From Pseudoneurospora amorphoporcata (taxonomy: Eukaryota > Ascomycota > Sordariomycetes > Sordariales > Sordariaceae): a DNA stretch of 64,000 nt. Under the pieces are notes generated by a model, which ran no database searches, was not told the origin of the DNA, and worked only from the letters and a program-made list of their open reading frames with translations. The first letter of the stretch is position 1. Each line of letters begins with the position of its first letter. Shown in pieces: positions 22,552 to 36,693 of the stretch. The stretch covers positions 1 through 64,000 of the forward strand of contig MU859093.1 of the NCBI GenBank assembly GCA_033297205.1, written 5' to 3'. The position numbers and the translations under genes are program-made.

Positions 22552-25500
22552 CTTTGTTTTCTTGTTTTCCGTTTCAAAAAGGGTATAATGAGACTTGGCG
22601 GAGAATGACTGAATGAGGACAGACGGTTGCTAACGAGTGGTGTCAAGGTCCGGCCTGTCGGTGGGGTAATAGTGTGTCGTCGTCGTCGTTGTCCCGTTGA
22701 GACTGGCCGATGATGTCAAGCTCGAACAAGTGGGAAAAAAAGACTGAGAAGTCAAACACGAGAGCAAGGGTGTAACAAGGGAATAGTGAGTGATGATTGG
22801 CTCAACCAGATGTTCCCTCACATTCAGAAAGGAGATGTTGTTTCCCTATTACTAACCCCGTTGCTTCATGATAATGGAATGGAACTGAAGGGGGGGGAAA
22901 GAGAACTGGAGACTTGATGAAACAAAAGAAAGGATACCCATCTAGCTTTAACCTCTGAACAAATTCCCAGTCTAGCCCCAGATGAAACCCGCCCCAATGG
23001 ATTGGGTTAAGGGGGTAAAATTCTGAAACGAGCAAAGAAAAGAAGGTGGGATAAAAAAAGAGCTTGGGGACTGGCTGGTTGGGCGGTTACGCAGAGCGGT
23101 GTCTTCTGCGGTTGTGGTGATGTGAGCCAGAAGCAGAAGAATTCTTGAAACTCATGCAGGCAGGGGGAGAGGTGAATGAGAATGATAATTACCCTCCTTC
23201 GGGCGTCAACGAGCAACCTCGTTTCACCTTTCTCAAATCCAAAAGAAAGTGACCAAAGTCGATAATTTGCCCAGAACATGTCCAAAAGCGTTCCTGGAAG
23301 CCTGAGCACGCCTGGGTCTTGTTCGTGGGTGGCCCATCCTTCTACAGCTAGGGTGACATTTTCCACCCGCAGAAGCGCAGGCGAGCAGAAAAGACAGGCC
23401 AGTGGGCTTTGTGGGCGTCGTGGGCGTTGATGGCGTGTGGTGGTGGTGGTCCTCGAGCGGGAACCTATCGCGTGTAAGTGATGAATGCGCCCAAGTGGAT
23501 CACTCGGCTTGTAAACATTCAGCACAGTAAGCGTGAGCTATACTGGTGAGGCTCCTGCTCTCGCCGTGCTGTGCTCCTTTTGCCCTTCTCTTTTTCCTCG
23601 CTGTCTTTGCCATTTCTCCTGGGCTCACACGATGGATGCCTGATGGGTCCCTATTTTCATCACTCGTGAGTGTCCACATGCCCAAATTTCTTCCTACGCT
23701 GTAGATCAATGTGTTTAGTTCGATCGAGGACTGCCTCATGGTGATCAAGTTGGAAATGGAAGCAACAGAACAACTTGCCCTCAACAATCCCAATCCCACC
23801 GTACCTGCAAAACCTCATCACTGTGACAACTACAACCTCAACCCCCCCTGTCCATCCATTCAACCGCGCAACCGCCAAAGATTCCACAAAAATCCCACCA
23901 GGGTGCATCAGGGTGCCATGGGTGCTCGGTTGGTTCGACCACTAAATAGCAATCAATAGCCTGGTTGGTCAGGGGGGTCGGCGGCTAAACCCTTGGCGAT
24001 GACACTATGTTTTTCGTTTACACCACTTTCCCCTCCTCCACAACCACCTCTACCCATCTTCCACACCTTACAGCCGAGTTCATGGGAAAAATGACTGGTG
24101 GTCAAGCTTTCCCTCCATGTGTTGGGTGACGATCGTGGCACCAGTAGCTTGGAATTATTGAGAAGCATTAATGTTCTCGACGCTCTTTTACCCCGCGTGC
24201 AAGTCCGCTGTAATTGGAAGCGTATAAAAATTGATCGTCGAGATTATCCAACGACCGAATAACCGAGGTAGCGTGCGTGTGCTTGGGAGCTTCGATTGCG
24301 AGGACGAGAAGAGCGTCTCAATGGCAGGGCTGACAAGGGTTTGTATTTTGTCAGCAATTTGGCTGGAATTCACGGTTCAGGGTGTTTTTGTTGCTCCCTT
24401 CCACTTGGGTTAATTTTCCCTCCAGGTTCAACATAGCCAAGAATGCTCTTTCCTTGCTCCCACCACCGCCCTATACAGTCTATTCTACATAACGCTGGCT
24501 GGTTTTGTTAGTTTGGTACCCAATCCTGGTTTACTAGACGAAATTCATCTCGATTTATCCCAGAGCTTCACAAGGAGAAAATAAATCGATAAGTAGAGCT
24601 CCAAGAGCCATTAACAAGGCTCGAGATAGCATCAAATTTCGGAAAAAAAAAAAAAAAATTAAGGCAAAATACTATCACGCTTTGCTCATAGAACGAAACG
24701 ATTCAACCAAATAATATCAAAACGCCTACGGGGGAGGTTGACCCAAGGTCTCAAGCTAATAGCCAAACCAGTATTGGACTGTGTTCTCTTGCCAAAATGA
24801 ACACAACAATTCGGGAATCCGTGCCACAAACGCACACTCAACTATCGACCCCTCCTCTCCATGGTGAGATCCCTGATCATCACGCCATCTCATTTCCATT
24901 TCCCACCCAGCTACAGCCTGCTCCTACCTTCAGCTGTGAACGACTTCGTCGGGAGCCTCGTCGTCATAAAACAAACCTACAACATCCATAGGTAACACAA
25001 CGACGCACTCGAACAGAGCACAACTGTGACACAGACAACACAAGCGCCCTTACCCAACCCAGCTCGGGTAGACGAGGGAGGGAGTCTTGCACAGCATCTC
25101 GAGCTGGACCAAGACATGCAGATATGTACAATTACCGCGGACGAGGCAGACTTGCAGACATGCCCGTCCTTGTAGGCGTGCACGACATTTCTTTTTTTTC
25201 CCCCTCCTTGGCCGTCAGCAGCCACCGGCTTGGCCTCATGCAGTTAAGCATATCCAGAGTCATTTGCCCGCCTGCTCGCCTGTCTGCCCGGCCGGCCGGC
25301 CTCCGTCCCACCGACCAAGCCTGCCGCTGCCGCAATGCTTTCACAGCCGTGATTCATCACGGGTTCCATGCCAGGGAACTCGGGTCTCTCGCGGGAAAAA
25401 AGCAAATGACTTGACTATGAAAGTCTAAGTGTATGTGTAGAGCTATAATGACAGAGTCTGAAATACTCTAAAAGGCTGAAATCTGATACCGAGTCAAAGA

Positions 25501-25837
25501 AGCCCGAATGACAACCTGCCCTAACCGTTTATGCCCAAGACGCCAACGCTTCCATACCAGACCTGATTCCCATCCGTTGATTGTCGGGCCGTTCCATGCA
25601 GAGAAAAAGAAATCAAGGGAGATGTAAAACATGCCCATTCTCCCACCCTTTTCGCTTCTTGTCCTTTCCATTGTTTCTCTATACCTTTGACACGCTGAAC
25701 GCCTGTGTCCTTGTCGTCTTGAAAATCCCATAGTTCTTTCTCCACCAAAGTTCCTTCAGTTGTTAATCTATCCCTTCGTGTCTCGCAAGCCAAACACATC
25801 AACGATGCCGCTGTTGTCGGCCACGACGCCTACGGCG
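22552..25837. other. Intergenic region of 3.3 kb
   Basis: It lies upstream of the large uncharacterised gene and downstream of the ubiquitin protease, both on the minus strand. It contains trinucleotide GTC/GTT repeats near 22675, an A15 run near 24643 and pyrimidine-rich stretches. No gene could be supported. Confidence 0.5.
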
Positions 25838-28800
25838 CTACTGCAGATCGCCTTCGTTGACCTCCTCCGTTGACATCTTGATATCTCCCAGTTCATCAAA
25901 CTGTTCAGAGTTAACTGACGAGTTCTCCCACTCTGTATTGATCAAGATAATAATGTTAGGCGAGAGTGTCGCTCGATGCGATACTGGAGGAGTCGTCAAG
26001 CAACATACCGGACCCATCTTCTTCCACCTCGTCTACCTTCAGTGTGTGCAATCGTTGGCCAATACCTGCGCCATTGTGTCAGTTATATGTCGCTATCCGT
26101 CTTTGGGGAAAATGCAACTTACTATGAAAAAGCCTTCTGAACCCCTTGGCTTCCACATCCTCTTCAGGGTCCGGAGGAGGAAAGTACTTGCTGCACAGGT
26201 CAATTACCCGTTCCAGGCTCACAACATGTCGCGCGGACACTTCAATGCCCGTCTCCACGAAATTGTCTCTCAGGTACTGCAGGCACCGGATTCCTAATCG
26301 CTTCGCGCTCGTCTTCATGCACTCCGCTTTCCTCTTATCCTGCTCGGTATCACCAAATGAGGGTGATGGTCCGTACTGGAAAAGCTTGTCGTAAAGGAAG
26401 CGCTCAGTTTCTGAACTGGTTCTCGTATCGAAGTAGCCCAATAAACCGGGAGCCCAGTCGGGAAGGATGCTGATCACTTGAAGAGCAACAGTCTCATCAT
26501 CCTGGCTCTCGCGCTTGGAATCGAACAGAGCCCGGTGGAACTCCAGAAATGCTCCGCCATCTGCACTCTCCACGACGCGGCATTGGTCGCAAATATGCTC
26601 TATGAGTTTTTCTACCAGTAACCTGGTAGGCGCATGACGGCAAAACATCAGTGACGCATGTAGGAAAGGATAGATGAGCTGACTTGAGTTCTGGCTGCTG
26701 ATGTTGGCGATAAGAGCGTTGAAAATGCCCTCTTCGAGCCATCGGCTTTGCTTCGCCAGATTGATGATAATTCGGTGAGTGCCCTCAATGTTTTGGTAGA
26801 TGCCGATGAGCTTTTCGGCAAAGATGTTGGCTTGAGTCTTATCCCACATCGTTTCCAGAAGGTTGGCTTCCACTAGCGTATACAGGAAAGGCTGTTCGAG
26901 CCATGGATCATTCTGAAGACGCTGGTCAGGACGACCTACAGTAATCCTGACCTGGTTATCGTCTTCGACTTGCATAGAGGCAAGCAAAATATCCAGCAAA
27001 CCTATGAGTGATCCGTAGTCAGGCAACCGATTCTTAGCCCGGCGCGAGAGATGCATGGCAAGCTTTTGGTACTGTTGACCGATGCGCAAATTGGCATCAG
27101 CCATGATGAGCTTCAGAAGAATCTCGAGGAATGGCCTCTTCAAGTAAATCGCCATCTCGTGGCGTCCCAGCTTGACGAACGCCCCCATCAAACCAAAAAC
27201 TTCAGGCCACGACCTCGTGGTAGAGCAGATGTTCGCAAAAAGGGTCTCGAAAAGAACCATGACATATTCCATGGCCGAATCCTGGAAATCAACGTCATTC
27301 GCGTCGGGAGATGGCAAACCGTACCGCGATGGTAGCTGTTCCTTGATGACCTTGATCGCCTTAATCAGAATTTCGAGCGTCTTCTGGCGAACAGCGGCAT
27401 CTGGATTTCGCTGCAGAAGCATCCGCAATGGCTCATACGGCCCAGAAGAGCACCGAAACATTTCTATGCCCGATTGAGGACAATCTCGAGAAAGTTGCAG
27501 GATCTCCTCTGCAAGCAACCGGAAGTCTTCCAGATCTTTCAGTTTCGAAGCGACCTGGTCCAAATGGCCGAGCCCCATCGTAATGGCTTCGCCCTCAATC
27601 GCATGGTCTGGAGTGCACTGATGTCCGTTGGATTGCCTCATCAGCTCCACGGCGCGACACACATGCCGTGTGTGGTATGGGTCAAACAAGCAGTGTTTTC
27701 TCAGCAACATCATGTTGTCCTCCCCAATCCAGGGTTTTAGGTAAGGCAACATGTCGACCCGGAGCGGGCTGGCTTGCCCAAGTTGGCTAAGCCTTTGTTG
27801 CTTCCTCGCAAGAGATGACGACCGTTCATAAAACAGCATGTAGGCGCTATAAGACTTCTCAAAGTGCATGCCGTTATGGTCGGAGTTTGATCTGTAGTCC
27901 GTGCCACCGAAGCAGGCGTTTTCCAGATGACTAGGATCAAAGCTTGTAACCGAGTCATCATTGTACTCAACCCACACCGTCTGTTCGCTTCTCGACGGCC
28001 GTTCACGGATGTAGGAATAGTAGTGGCCTGACTCGGCCGTCCCGGAGTGCACTAGGACCCCGACAAGCTCAAAGATATCCTCTTGCTGGTCCTCGTCTGG
28101 ATTCTTCAAGTGCTCCATGGTATAGGGGTGCATGTCAATCTTGTCCGGGAAAGAGAAGAAGTCGTTGATCTTGCTCCTCTGAAGCGTACGCAGATTGAAA
28201 TCGAAACGTTTCAAGTGGAAGATGAGATTGTCGGGGATATCCTTCAGACAAGCCCTCTTGACAGCATCAACGTGACGGTTGCATTCCGAACACTTGTACT
28301 TGTTCTCGCCTTCCATAATCTCCCCATCGACATATGCTTGCAAGCTTTCCTGCAAAGTGGTCTTCCCTTTGATGTCACACTGTATGGCGGAGAAAGGTTC
28401 CAGCCGTTCGGAGACATGGCTGCATTCCTTCGAGGCAACTTGTTGGACCAGCTGTCCGCCGTAAAATGAGCGGAAACGGCGTCTGTCTGCATTGTTTAGG
28501 AACTGCCCTTCCCATCGATCGAAAAGAAGGTTGTAGAACTCGTCGACATCCATCTGGTTAGTGACGTCAATCACCGTATCCTCATACGTTCTGATGCTCC
28601 CAATGCAGTCATCTGGGTTGGCAAAGCGACGGATGCTGTTTTGCATAAACGCAAATAGCCTCTGCATCTCGAGGAGTAGCTTCTGAGACCCCCCAATCAT
28701 GTTCCGTACTGGGCTTTGCAAAATGTACTCACGGAAGTCCGTGTTCATGTAGAGCTGAGTCAACAAAGAGTTGAAGTAGCACGTGTTGGATAGGTTTTTT

Positions 28801-31800
28801 AATCCCACATAGCCGGCTGAAGATCTGAGAACCTTCTCTCGCTCATACGGTAGAGGCACTTCGTACAAGTACGGGTGATAGTCTGGGTCGGGGCGCGGTG
28901 GGGTTAAGGCCTTCAAGTCCCCGATGAGCCATGAAACCTGTGTTGGGTCTTCGCCGACGAGGACCAGAACGATACTCCAGAGTTTGTCCCTCGTGGTATC
29001 GGTAATAATGGGCCTGAAATTCTCCGCCTCTTTCGTGCCCAAAGGCGGATAGAGATGCTGCCAGTAGATCTTGCGGGCGACGCCGGCCAATGCGTCTCCA
29101 AGATCCTGATGCGCACGGACAATTGCCCAGATCAGATCGATAAGGCCGCTAACGGCAACATCCACCTTGGAGGGTTGTGTAGGGTCCTCAAAGGTCTGAT
29201 ACTCAAGGAGCCATCCGATCCATTCCTGGGAAAGCTTTTGGACGTTAACTAAAGGTGACTCGAATGTTACCAGAATCTTCAACATGCTCTGGCAAAGTTC
29301 GAAAAACTCTGTTGGGTTACCGGAGCTACTCATGGCCGACCGCACAAAGCCCGAGATGACAGTCCATAGGTATGCGCGAAAAGGATTGTCATCATCAGAC
29401 AACGTCTCAGATGTAGCCATGCGTGGCTCTGAACCCTGGGCAACCCTTCCCAGTACAGTGGGGGTACCAAGCTCGAATTTCCCTAGCAACATCTGCTTTG
29501 TACTCTGCCTAACGCTTGCGCGTTGGTCATGAAGTAACAGATCCTCGAGCAACTTGGGAACGCCGGGATGTTCGAAGCACGCCTTCATGAGTTCTGGACT
29601 CATCGAGCAGGCGTCTAAGATGCTATGGAGGCAGACGGGTATGCGATGAACAGTGTGCTCAACTGCGCTGTTGTGGCAATCGACTAGAATGTTGACCAAT
29701 CGATCCAGTAATGTTCCGTCGATTAGCTCGATAGCCGAGTGCGGAAGGAGAGGATCTGCAAGTGTTAGTGTACGTGTCACAATGTGTACCAAAGGGTTAA
29801 GACGCTTACCTTGGAGTATCAGAACAAAGCATTCTACCAAGTTGAAAATCCAGTCAAGCCGCATTTCATGAGTAGGCCAGTCTCGGGTCAAATCCTGGTC
29901 TGATATCGCACCAACCACGATGCGCAAGCCTCTAAGCAGAGATTTGCTGTGTAACTTGATCGAATCTTCGTTACCCGCAACACCTTCAGGGTAGTGATTG
30001 GCAACCCCTTCTTTTGGGGGCTTGAGATATTCGCGTAGCGCATATACGGAATACTTGGCCTTGAAAGGCTGATCGGCTGGGAAGATATCCTGGTGGGTTG
30101 TTGAAGGCTCATCGATGAGTTTCAGGATATTCTCATCGGCCGGAAGTTGGCTTAGGAGATCATAAATCTGCATCGTGTTAGCTAAAGAAGCCACAGGACA
30201 GATTATCACGGAGATAACTTGCCTCTTCAGAAATCTTCTCCATTGTCAAGCACTCATACAACTCCTCGAAATGACGTAGAATCACAACCTCAACAGGTGA
30301 AGCTCCGGAGCGTATGTTCTCGCCAGGTGATGCCGCATTGTCATCTGCCTCGCGTTTGACAAGGATCAAGCCGTCATGAATACGCAGTTCCTCCAGTGAC
30401 TTGCACATCAACTCTTCTCGAGGTAGGAGTATATTTCCTCGGTAGTACATCCGGTAGTTCCCAAACCCCGTGGCCTCACGCAAGCTTCCAAACAATGATC
30501 TGGCCGTGTTGAGCTTGCCAATACTGAGAGGAAGTACGTCGGTTTGAGATTCGCCATCAAATGACTGGTACTTGAGTTCAGCTGAGTCTCCCTCGATCTG
30601 CTTCGGTGGATCCAAGCTAAGAGCGCGGAGATCAGGTGCGGAAAATTTGGGATTATTTTTATACTCCCGATGGAAAGCCCTGAGAACGGCAAGCGGGCGG
30701 ACGCAAAAGCGTTCCTGCTCGCATAACTTCTGTTCTAGTGTCATCACGTCGTCCATCCCAGACTCACTGCTGGAGACATGGATGCAAAGACCTCGCAATT
30801 TCTTGGCCGCCGAGATCAACTGGCCAAGGCAACGTTCGGCCAAGGCCAAATGTAGTTGGCGAGCGATGGGGAGGGGAACCGGTCCGTTGGACGAATTTCC
30901 CATATAGACGTCCCCTACAAGTAGGTCAATGGCTGGCTTTTCGATACTACCCTCCGGTACCGAAAGGATGATACGCCAAAGTTGCTCTATCCCAAAATGA
31001 CCAATGCTCTCTGTGTCTTCGACGAGGAGACGCGGAGCATGGATGATCGGCAAGATGCCGGTGCGAATGAAGTCAATTGTGCCCAAGGTAAAGAACTCCG
31101 GAGAAAGCGATGGGAGGAAGTCAGTGAAGGAAGTGGACGCAAATTTTGCTTTGGAATTGTCCTGCAGCAGTTTCCATCCCGCGGTCCGGTCTTCTTCGCA
31201 TGCCGCCTCTGGGCCAACAAGCAGATTCCAAAGTTTCTGGCTGAGATCGGAGGGGATTTCGGGAGACCCGTCGCTGAGCACCCAGGACAGAAGATCTCTT
31301 CGAGGTGAATTAGCATAGCCACTAATGACCGGAGGAAACCCGGCAGCCCGCGCGGTAGGAATCGAGCCTTCAAACTCCTCAACGAGAATTCTGACCAGGT
31401 CATGCTGCTTAGCTAGCATCTTGAGTTCCCTACCCGCGGACGAGCGCGTCATCCTGGACAAAATCCATAGGCTTCCCAATGCATATTGGGTTCTCAAAGA
31501 AATATCTCGCAAGCACTCCGTGTAGGTGTGCATGCGAATCTCCTCAGTTGGACCCTCCCTCAACAGCTCCGAGAACTTCTGTATTGCGAAGTGGTGGACT
31601 TCAGGGTAAGCAATCTGAGACTGTGACCCAATGACTGAAGAGTCCCGTACGAGGCGAACACATAATGAATACGGGGTCGGGATGTTGCCTATTCTCTCCA
31701 GCCTGTCATTCAGCTGCTGAAGCACCTGAGCGCAAAAGTCTCTCACGGTCGAGGTCACTGAGTCCAGGGGCATCGCTTCCACCCTTGTACAGAAGTACAA

Positions 31801-33846
31801 GAGATCGCTTGGATTGAAAAGTTGTACGATCTTGCTAATCATGTTGATGAGCGCACTGGATATCCGGGGGTCCTGGGTTGACTGGATAGTCTGGAACATA
31901 AGGTCGGTATGGTCAGTGGCATATGTCCGCGTGACAGCCAGGAAGCCAATAATGTTGCTGGACTCTAGCGTAATCTCTGGATGGCATTTGGGTCCCAAGA
32001 TGTAGGATACCAGGCCAGATTCCATGAGATAATGGGCAATGTGTTGCAGGAAGGCAGGACTAGAGTCGTCTGGGTGATTATTGTACTTCTTGTAGAAGGT
32101 AATCAAATCGGAGCACATTCCCACCGCGGATCGTATCCGAAGCTGCATTTGGCCGGACATGATGAGGGTGCAAAACATTCGAAACTTCCAGAGATACGCA
32201 ACAGCCTCAGGGAGAAAGCGAGAGCTGAAGGGTTTCGAGCCTTGTGGTTGATGTTGTATCAGAGGCATGGAAGTGGTACCATCGGCCGCGAGACAATAAT
32301 GGTAAATACTTGTCAGTGAGGAAAGGTGGCGTAGTGTGGGTTCCCAAAGAAGATGTTTTTGGTCATCGCCGTTGATGATGGCCTCTAGCTTTGGCGAGAG
32401 GGCTTTGTAGACGAGATATCCCGAGGAAATAATGCTCTTGGCACGGTCGTGGTTCAGGTAGGTTGTGTTTTCTGACCTGATGGGAATAACTTTTCGTGTC
32501 ATAGCCCAGAAGAGAAAGCTCACACATGCCAATTCGTTGATGAATCTGGGGTTCTTCGGCAACAAGTCGGACATGAGTTGTGTAAAACGTCCAACGTGGA
32601 AGGATGTAGGGGTAGGGCTGCCGCCATAATTGAGGAACGCCTCCAAGATATGTGAGGCTTCCAAGACGTAACTCCACCCTTCGTCGTCCAGTTGTTGGTA
32701 GAACCCCTCGTGGTTGATGAGTGCAGAAAGGACCTGCATGTAGCTGAGTGAAACAAGTTGCACCTGCTCCCGTTCTCCCACAGTTGCGCATCCCTTAAGG
32801 CGGTGAACATCGAGTTCGACGAAGAACGCAGTGAGCCTCGCAAATTGCTGATAAAGGGCAAACGGCTCACGTTTGATAGCCTTGACGCTCGGGTATAAGT
32901 GCCGCCGGTCGTACCATGCTGAAGCCAATGTAGGAAGCGAATGCCACAGGGGAGTGAATCGCATGTACCAGCCGGTGGCTGCAGAAATAGGGACATTTCT
33001 CATATGATTCAGAAAGTCCCCAATCCACAGAGCAACGTTTCGGCCAACCTGTTCATCTGTATAGTTATTAGCATCCATGAACTAGTTCATATGAGAGCGA
33101 ATCAACCAAGAATAATTACCCAGAAGGGGGGCCAGTTTTTCAACCGTGTCCCGATAGGTCTCGTGCTCTTCGTGGAAAGGGAAGTCGGGCATATTATCCA
33201 TGACTGGATCTTCCACGACAAGATTCTCCTCCAAAGTAAAGGCGTTGGCAGTCTCCTTCCCCATTGCAACCTCAATCACAGGGCTACTGGCATCTGAGAC
33301 CGGAGAGGGAAGAGCATCCTGGATGGCATCATCCCGGGTCATGTCAACCTCGGGCGCCTCCACGCTTGCTTGTACGTTATCGGCCGACGACAATGGTTCT
33401 CCAGAATCCTGTAGAGAGGCCGAGGTAGGCAACGAAGGTATGGTTTCGAGAGTGCGGGAAGGGGTCCGCACGTTTATGGTGACTCGATTTGAACGTGAGG
33501 AGGAAGGCTCGAGTTGTGTAGCCTCTGGCTCCGGGATGGCAGGACGGGTAGCATTTGGCACGCTAGGCTGCTCTGTCCCACTGCTGGTATCCATCGTGTC
33601 GGGATCTGTCTTGGTTTCAGGTATCGGGTTGGCAGATGAGATGCCGGGAGAATCGTACGAGAGCCTCACAGAGGAGGGCGAATCGATGGATCGGCTTCGG
33701 GAGGGGCCGCTGCGAGAAGTACGCCTGCGCTTGGGTGAGGGCAGATCGGTATCCATGTAAGGATTCGAACCCTTTGTCGAGCTAGGCTCAGATGAGGTAG
33801 CACGTTCTAGGGACTCATCGGCTGCCGGATCTTGGTCTTGAGCCAT
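25838..33846 (-). CDS. Giant ubiquitin carboxyl-terminal hydrolase (USP9X/USP34-like)
   Basis: Six exons (33846-33120, 33056-30223, 30167-29810, 29755-26123, 26065-26009 and 25932-25838) join in frame to 2567 residues. The N-terminus is disordered, with a basic patch SPKRRRTSRSGPSRSRS near residue 40 that may be a nuclear signal. A long helical-repeat region follows. The USP peptidase core has the Cys box GLKNLSNTCYFNSLLTQ (catalytic Cys ~1632), a CxxC pair around YKCSECNRHV, and the His box VHSGTAESGHYYSYIRE (catalytic His ~1884) followed by VEYNDDSVTSFD. About 600 further residues follow the core. Size and order match the USP9X/USP24/USP34 group, which removes ubiquitin from proteins; the substrate is unknown. 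Intron 1 has a perfect TGCTAATAAC branch site. Intron 2 uses a GC donor, and intron 3 is 54 nt with no in-frame stop. The last two exons are short, and the tail is acidic (DEVEEDGSEWEN). Confidence 0.93.
29756..29809 (-). other. Stop-free 54-nt intron in the ubiquitin protease gene
   Basis: GTAAGC donor, ACTAAC branch site and TTGCAG acceptor mark a canonical intron. It is exactly 18 codons long and has no in-frame stop, so retention would insert 18 residues (starting after VLILQ) without breaking the frame. Confidence 0.75.
30168..30222 (-). other. GC-AG intron in the ubiquitin protease gene
   Basis: The exon ends GAAGAG and the intron begins GCAAGT, the usual non-canonical GC donor consensus. 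A GCTAAC branch site and a GATGCAG acceptor follow, giving 55 nt. Only this donor keeps the frame (phase 0). The nearby GT (GTTATC) would give a stop a few codons into the next exon. Confidence 0.75.
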
Positions 33847-36691
33847 CTGTATTACGCAGAGGAGAGCTGCGGGTGGTGGTGGTCGGCCCGGATTGCTGGG
33901 CTCCGGTCGAGGAAGCTCGGCGGTGGCTTCTAAGTACCCTAGTCTTTAGCATGTATGGATGAAAGAGTCTCGTTGCTTGGAGATGTGAATGCAACGGGCT
34001 AGAGAAGCACGGATAGCTGCCGAAGCGAGCCACACGAAGCTGAGGAATGCGGCAGCTTCAGAGAAAACGGCCTGGGGATAGGGCACGCCGGTTGAGATGC
34101 CAATGAAGATGGATGACAAATGGAAGTGCGAATCGAAAAGTATCAGCGTGTTGTGGGGTAAGGCGTAAGGCTGTCTGTCAATGATGTTCAAAAACACCAA
34201 GGTGCTTCCACTCCAAGCAACGCTCGAGGCGGGGGTTTGTGCTGAGATGGGTGAAGTGGCTATGCAAATCAAAGTATGTTACTCTTGTGTGTTGCCGGTC
34301 CACGGACGGGGTGGTGGGCAAAGTAAGTAGAGAGAGAGAGAGAGACGGGACGACCAGATTGTTAGACGCGACGGGACTCTTTGTTCACGTCCGGGGTTGT
34401 ACGTGGTGCTTGCTGTGGTGGTGCTTGTTGTGGTGCAAAGAAAGCAGAGGGGAAATGCCTGGGTTAGAAGCACGCTCCCGTGCTCTGGTTCGTTACGCGC
34501 GGTTCGTTAATACAACTAAACAGATGGCGGGTCAGTGTCGGTCGGGACGGGTGGATAGATGAATCGATGTAAGATCCAAGTTGTGAGGTCCGGTCGAGGT
34601 AGGTGGTAGTTTGGTAAGTGGGGAAGAGATGGAAGGCAGGTGGAAGCCGAGCTCGAGTGGGAGTAAAAAATACTGGCGGGGGAGGGCAGGGGGTGTGGAT
34701 AAACAGGATCAGGAGGGGTTCAATGATGGAATGACGGGAGCTACCTTGCAGGTGGGGGAGGCGGCTCCGGTGCTGGTACAGTGGAGGAGTGAATGGCAGG
34801 TACAGCCCGAGCGGGTGGGACGGCTTGTTCCACCCAGAACCTGAAGTGCCCGACTTTGCACTTTGGGCTAGTGTAGGGTGTAGCAGGGTTGGAGGCAGGC
34901 AGGGTAGGCAGGACTAAGATAGCCCGGTTGATGGTCAAACAGGGGGGTCAGGTTTGGCAGGTTCATTCATGTGAATGTTCGCTAACAAACACCCAATCAC
35001 CAGTCTCGCCAAAGCGACCTCAAAGGCGACCTACAGGCTAGCTGCTGTGCTTTTGCACATATTGCCCGTCCCCGATAGTCATCAGGGGTTGCCTACCGTA
35101 CACCTCTTGATGTATGTTGTCGGCCTTGGCAGTGTATTGTGGGCAGCCTCGGAGTATAAAAATGACTGCGTGTGATGGGGGAAGGAGTCTTGTTGACCAG
35201 GCCAGCCTTAACGACTGCCCACTGGGGGGTTATTAAAAAGGAGTGACCCAAACTCAAAGCAAGAATCGAACGAAGGAGGATACGTACCGGAAGGCGGTGA
35301 TGTGGTGATAGTACCCGCCGTGAGTTCTGCGGTCAAGTTGAGACTTGCCCTCGTCGTAGTTGGTGGTGCCGACTTGAAGCGTGTCGTACACGGGCAGGAC
35401 CAAAGAGGTGTGAACTGGATCAACAGCCCGGTGAAGGGAAGATTGACGTCAGCCAGAACTGCCACGATAGGGAAGTAAGGAAGAATAGGTCGCGTTTGAT
35501 GTCGACTGGTAATAGTAGCAGAAATGAGGTGTCAAGGTAAGGTAGTGCGAAGTACGCAACACGGGCAAGGATCAAAGAGGAGCTTTTCCAAAGGCCAAGC
35601 GCAGTGCGGGTGCTTTGTGGACGGCGGAAAGATCGATAGGTAGAGTACCAATTCCAGATTATCCAACAAGGGAAGAAGCGAGCTGTCAAAGTGGGAAGAG
35701 GATCGGAATTTCCAAGTGTGCCAATTGAACGGGAACTGAATGCCAGGTGGTTTTTGCGGGGACGCGTTTAGACAGGTGCCAGGGTACACCCGCCGTAACT
35801 ACGCCCAGGTGGGGTATCTCACGAAGAATGGCGGGGTATTACGCAGTATTTGTAGGGCACCTTCTGAGTGACACCGGGCGCTCAGATATTTTTCTTGGGT
35901 GCAGGATGCCTAGAGGTAGGTGTCTGAAGACAGCAAGTGAAGTGACTTTATTATCAATCTTCACTTTCTAGGACGGACATTGACATATCTTAAGTGGTAC
36001 ATATGTAGCTACAAGTAGATGATCATAGTAGGCTTGGTTGGTGAGATGTGGATTTTAGTGAGGCCTGCCTCTCCCTACCTCCATGCAATTGCACCCTACG
36101 AGATGAACACCGACCGCAATGTGCTGGATGACGTTGATATCAATGTAACACCCCAGGGAGTGGAAATAACCCTCACTTGTTGACCCGTTGCCAAATTGCT
36201 TTGCTTCAAATAGCCATCAATTCTTCCTGTCGGGTCAATGTGAAACCGCAGCAAGCTTTGCCGCCACACAGGTCTCGATGGAAATTGATCCATAGGCCTT
36301 GACTTCGAACGCCATTTCAAATTTCCTACCTAGCTCACACCTACTTACTGCTTCTCAAAGGGATTTGTCCAACATCGAGCCGAGTCGTCACGAGTGATGA
36401 GATGATCAGGATAAGGATCTGGCAATAGCTCTACTGTGTCGTCAGCTTTTACCCAAGCTCCCAAGATCTTGACGCCCTAACCTAGCACCCCGTTTTACAA
36501 CATTCGGCCTTCTGGTTGATGTAGGCATCCCTGATTCAGGACCGAGTGACGTGCAGCAGGATGCCGCCCCGGCCCGAAGTCAATATGTGCCCTGTCCCTG
36601 GTCCATAAACCGGACATGCTCCAACCGTGCCCAAGAAAGATTGGTGGTGGAGACAGATGGAACGTGGATCTGAGATCGTGGATTACACATG
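33847..36691. other. Intergenic region of 2.8 kb
   Basis: It holds the presumed promoter and leader of the ubiquitin protease gene; the sequence TAATACAG directly before its ATG could be the acceptor of a leader intron. An AG dinucleotide repeat lies at about 34329-34345. No further gene is supported. Confidence 0.45.
34329..34345. repeat. AG dinucleotide repeat
   Basis: About eight AG units form a simple microsatellite upstream of the ubiquitin protease gene. Confidence 0.75.
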
Positions 36692-36693
36692 TA

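Noticed and set aside
33755..33775. B-box-like GGATTCGAACC
   Set aside because: It lies within the first exon of the ubiquitin protease gene (residues SNPY), with no A box or terminator at tRNA spacing.
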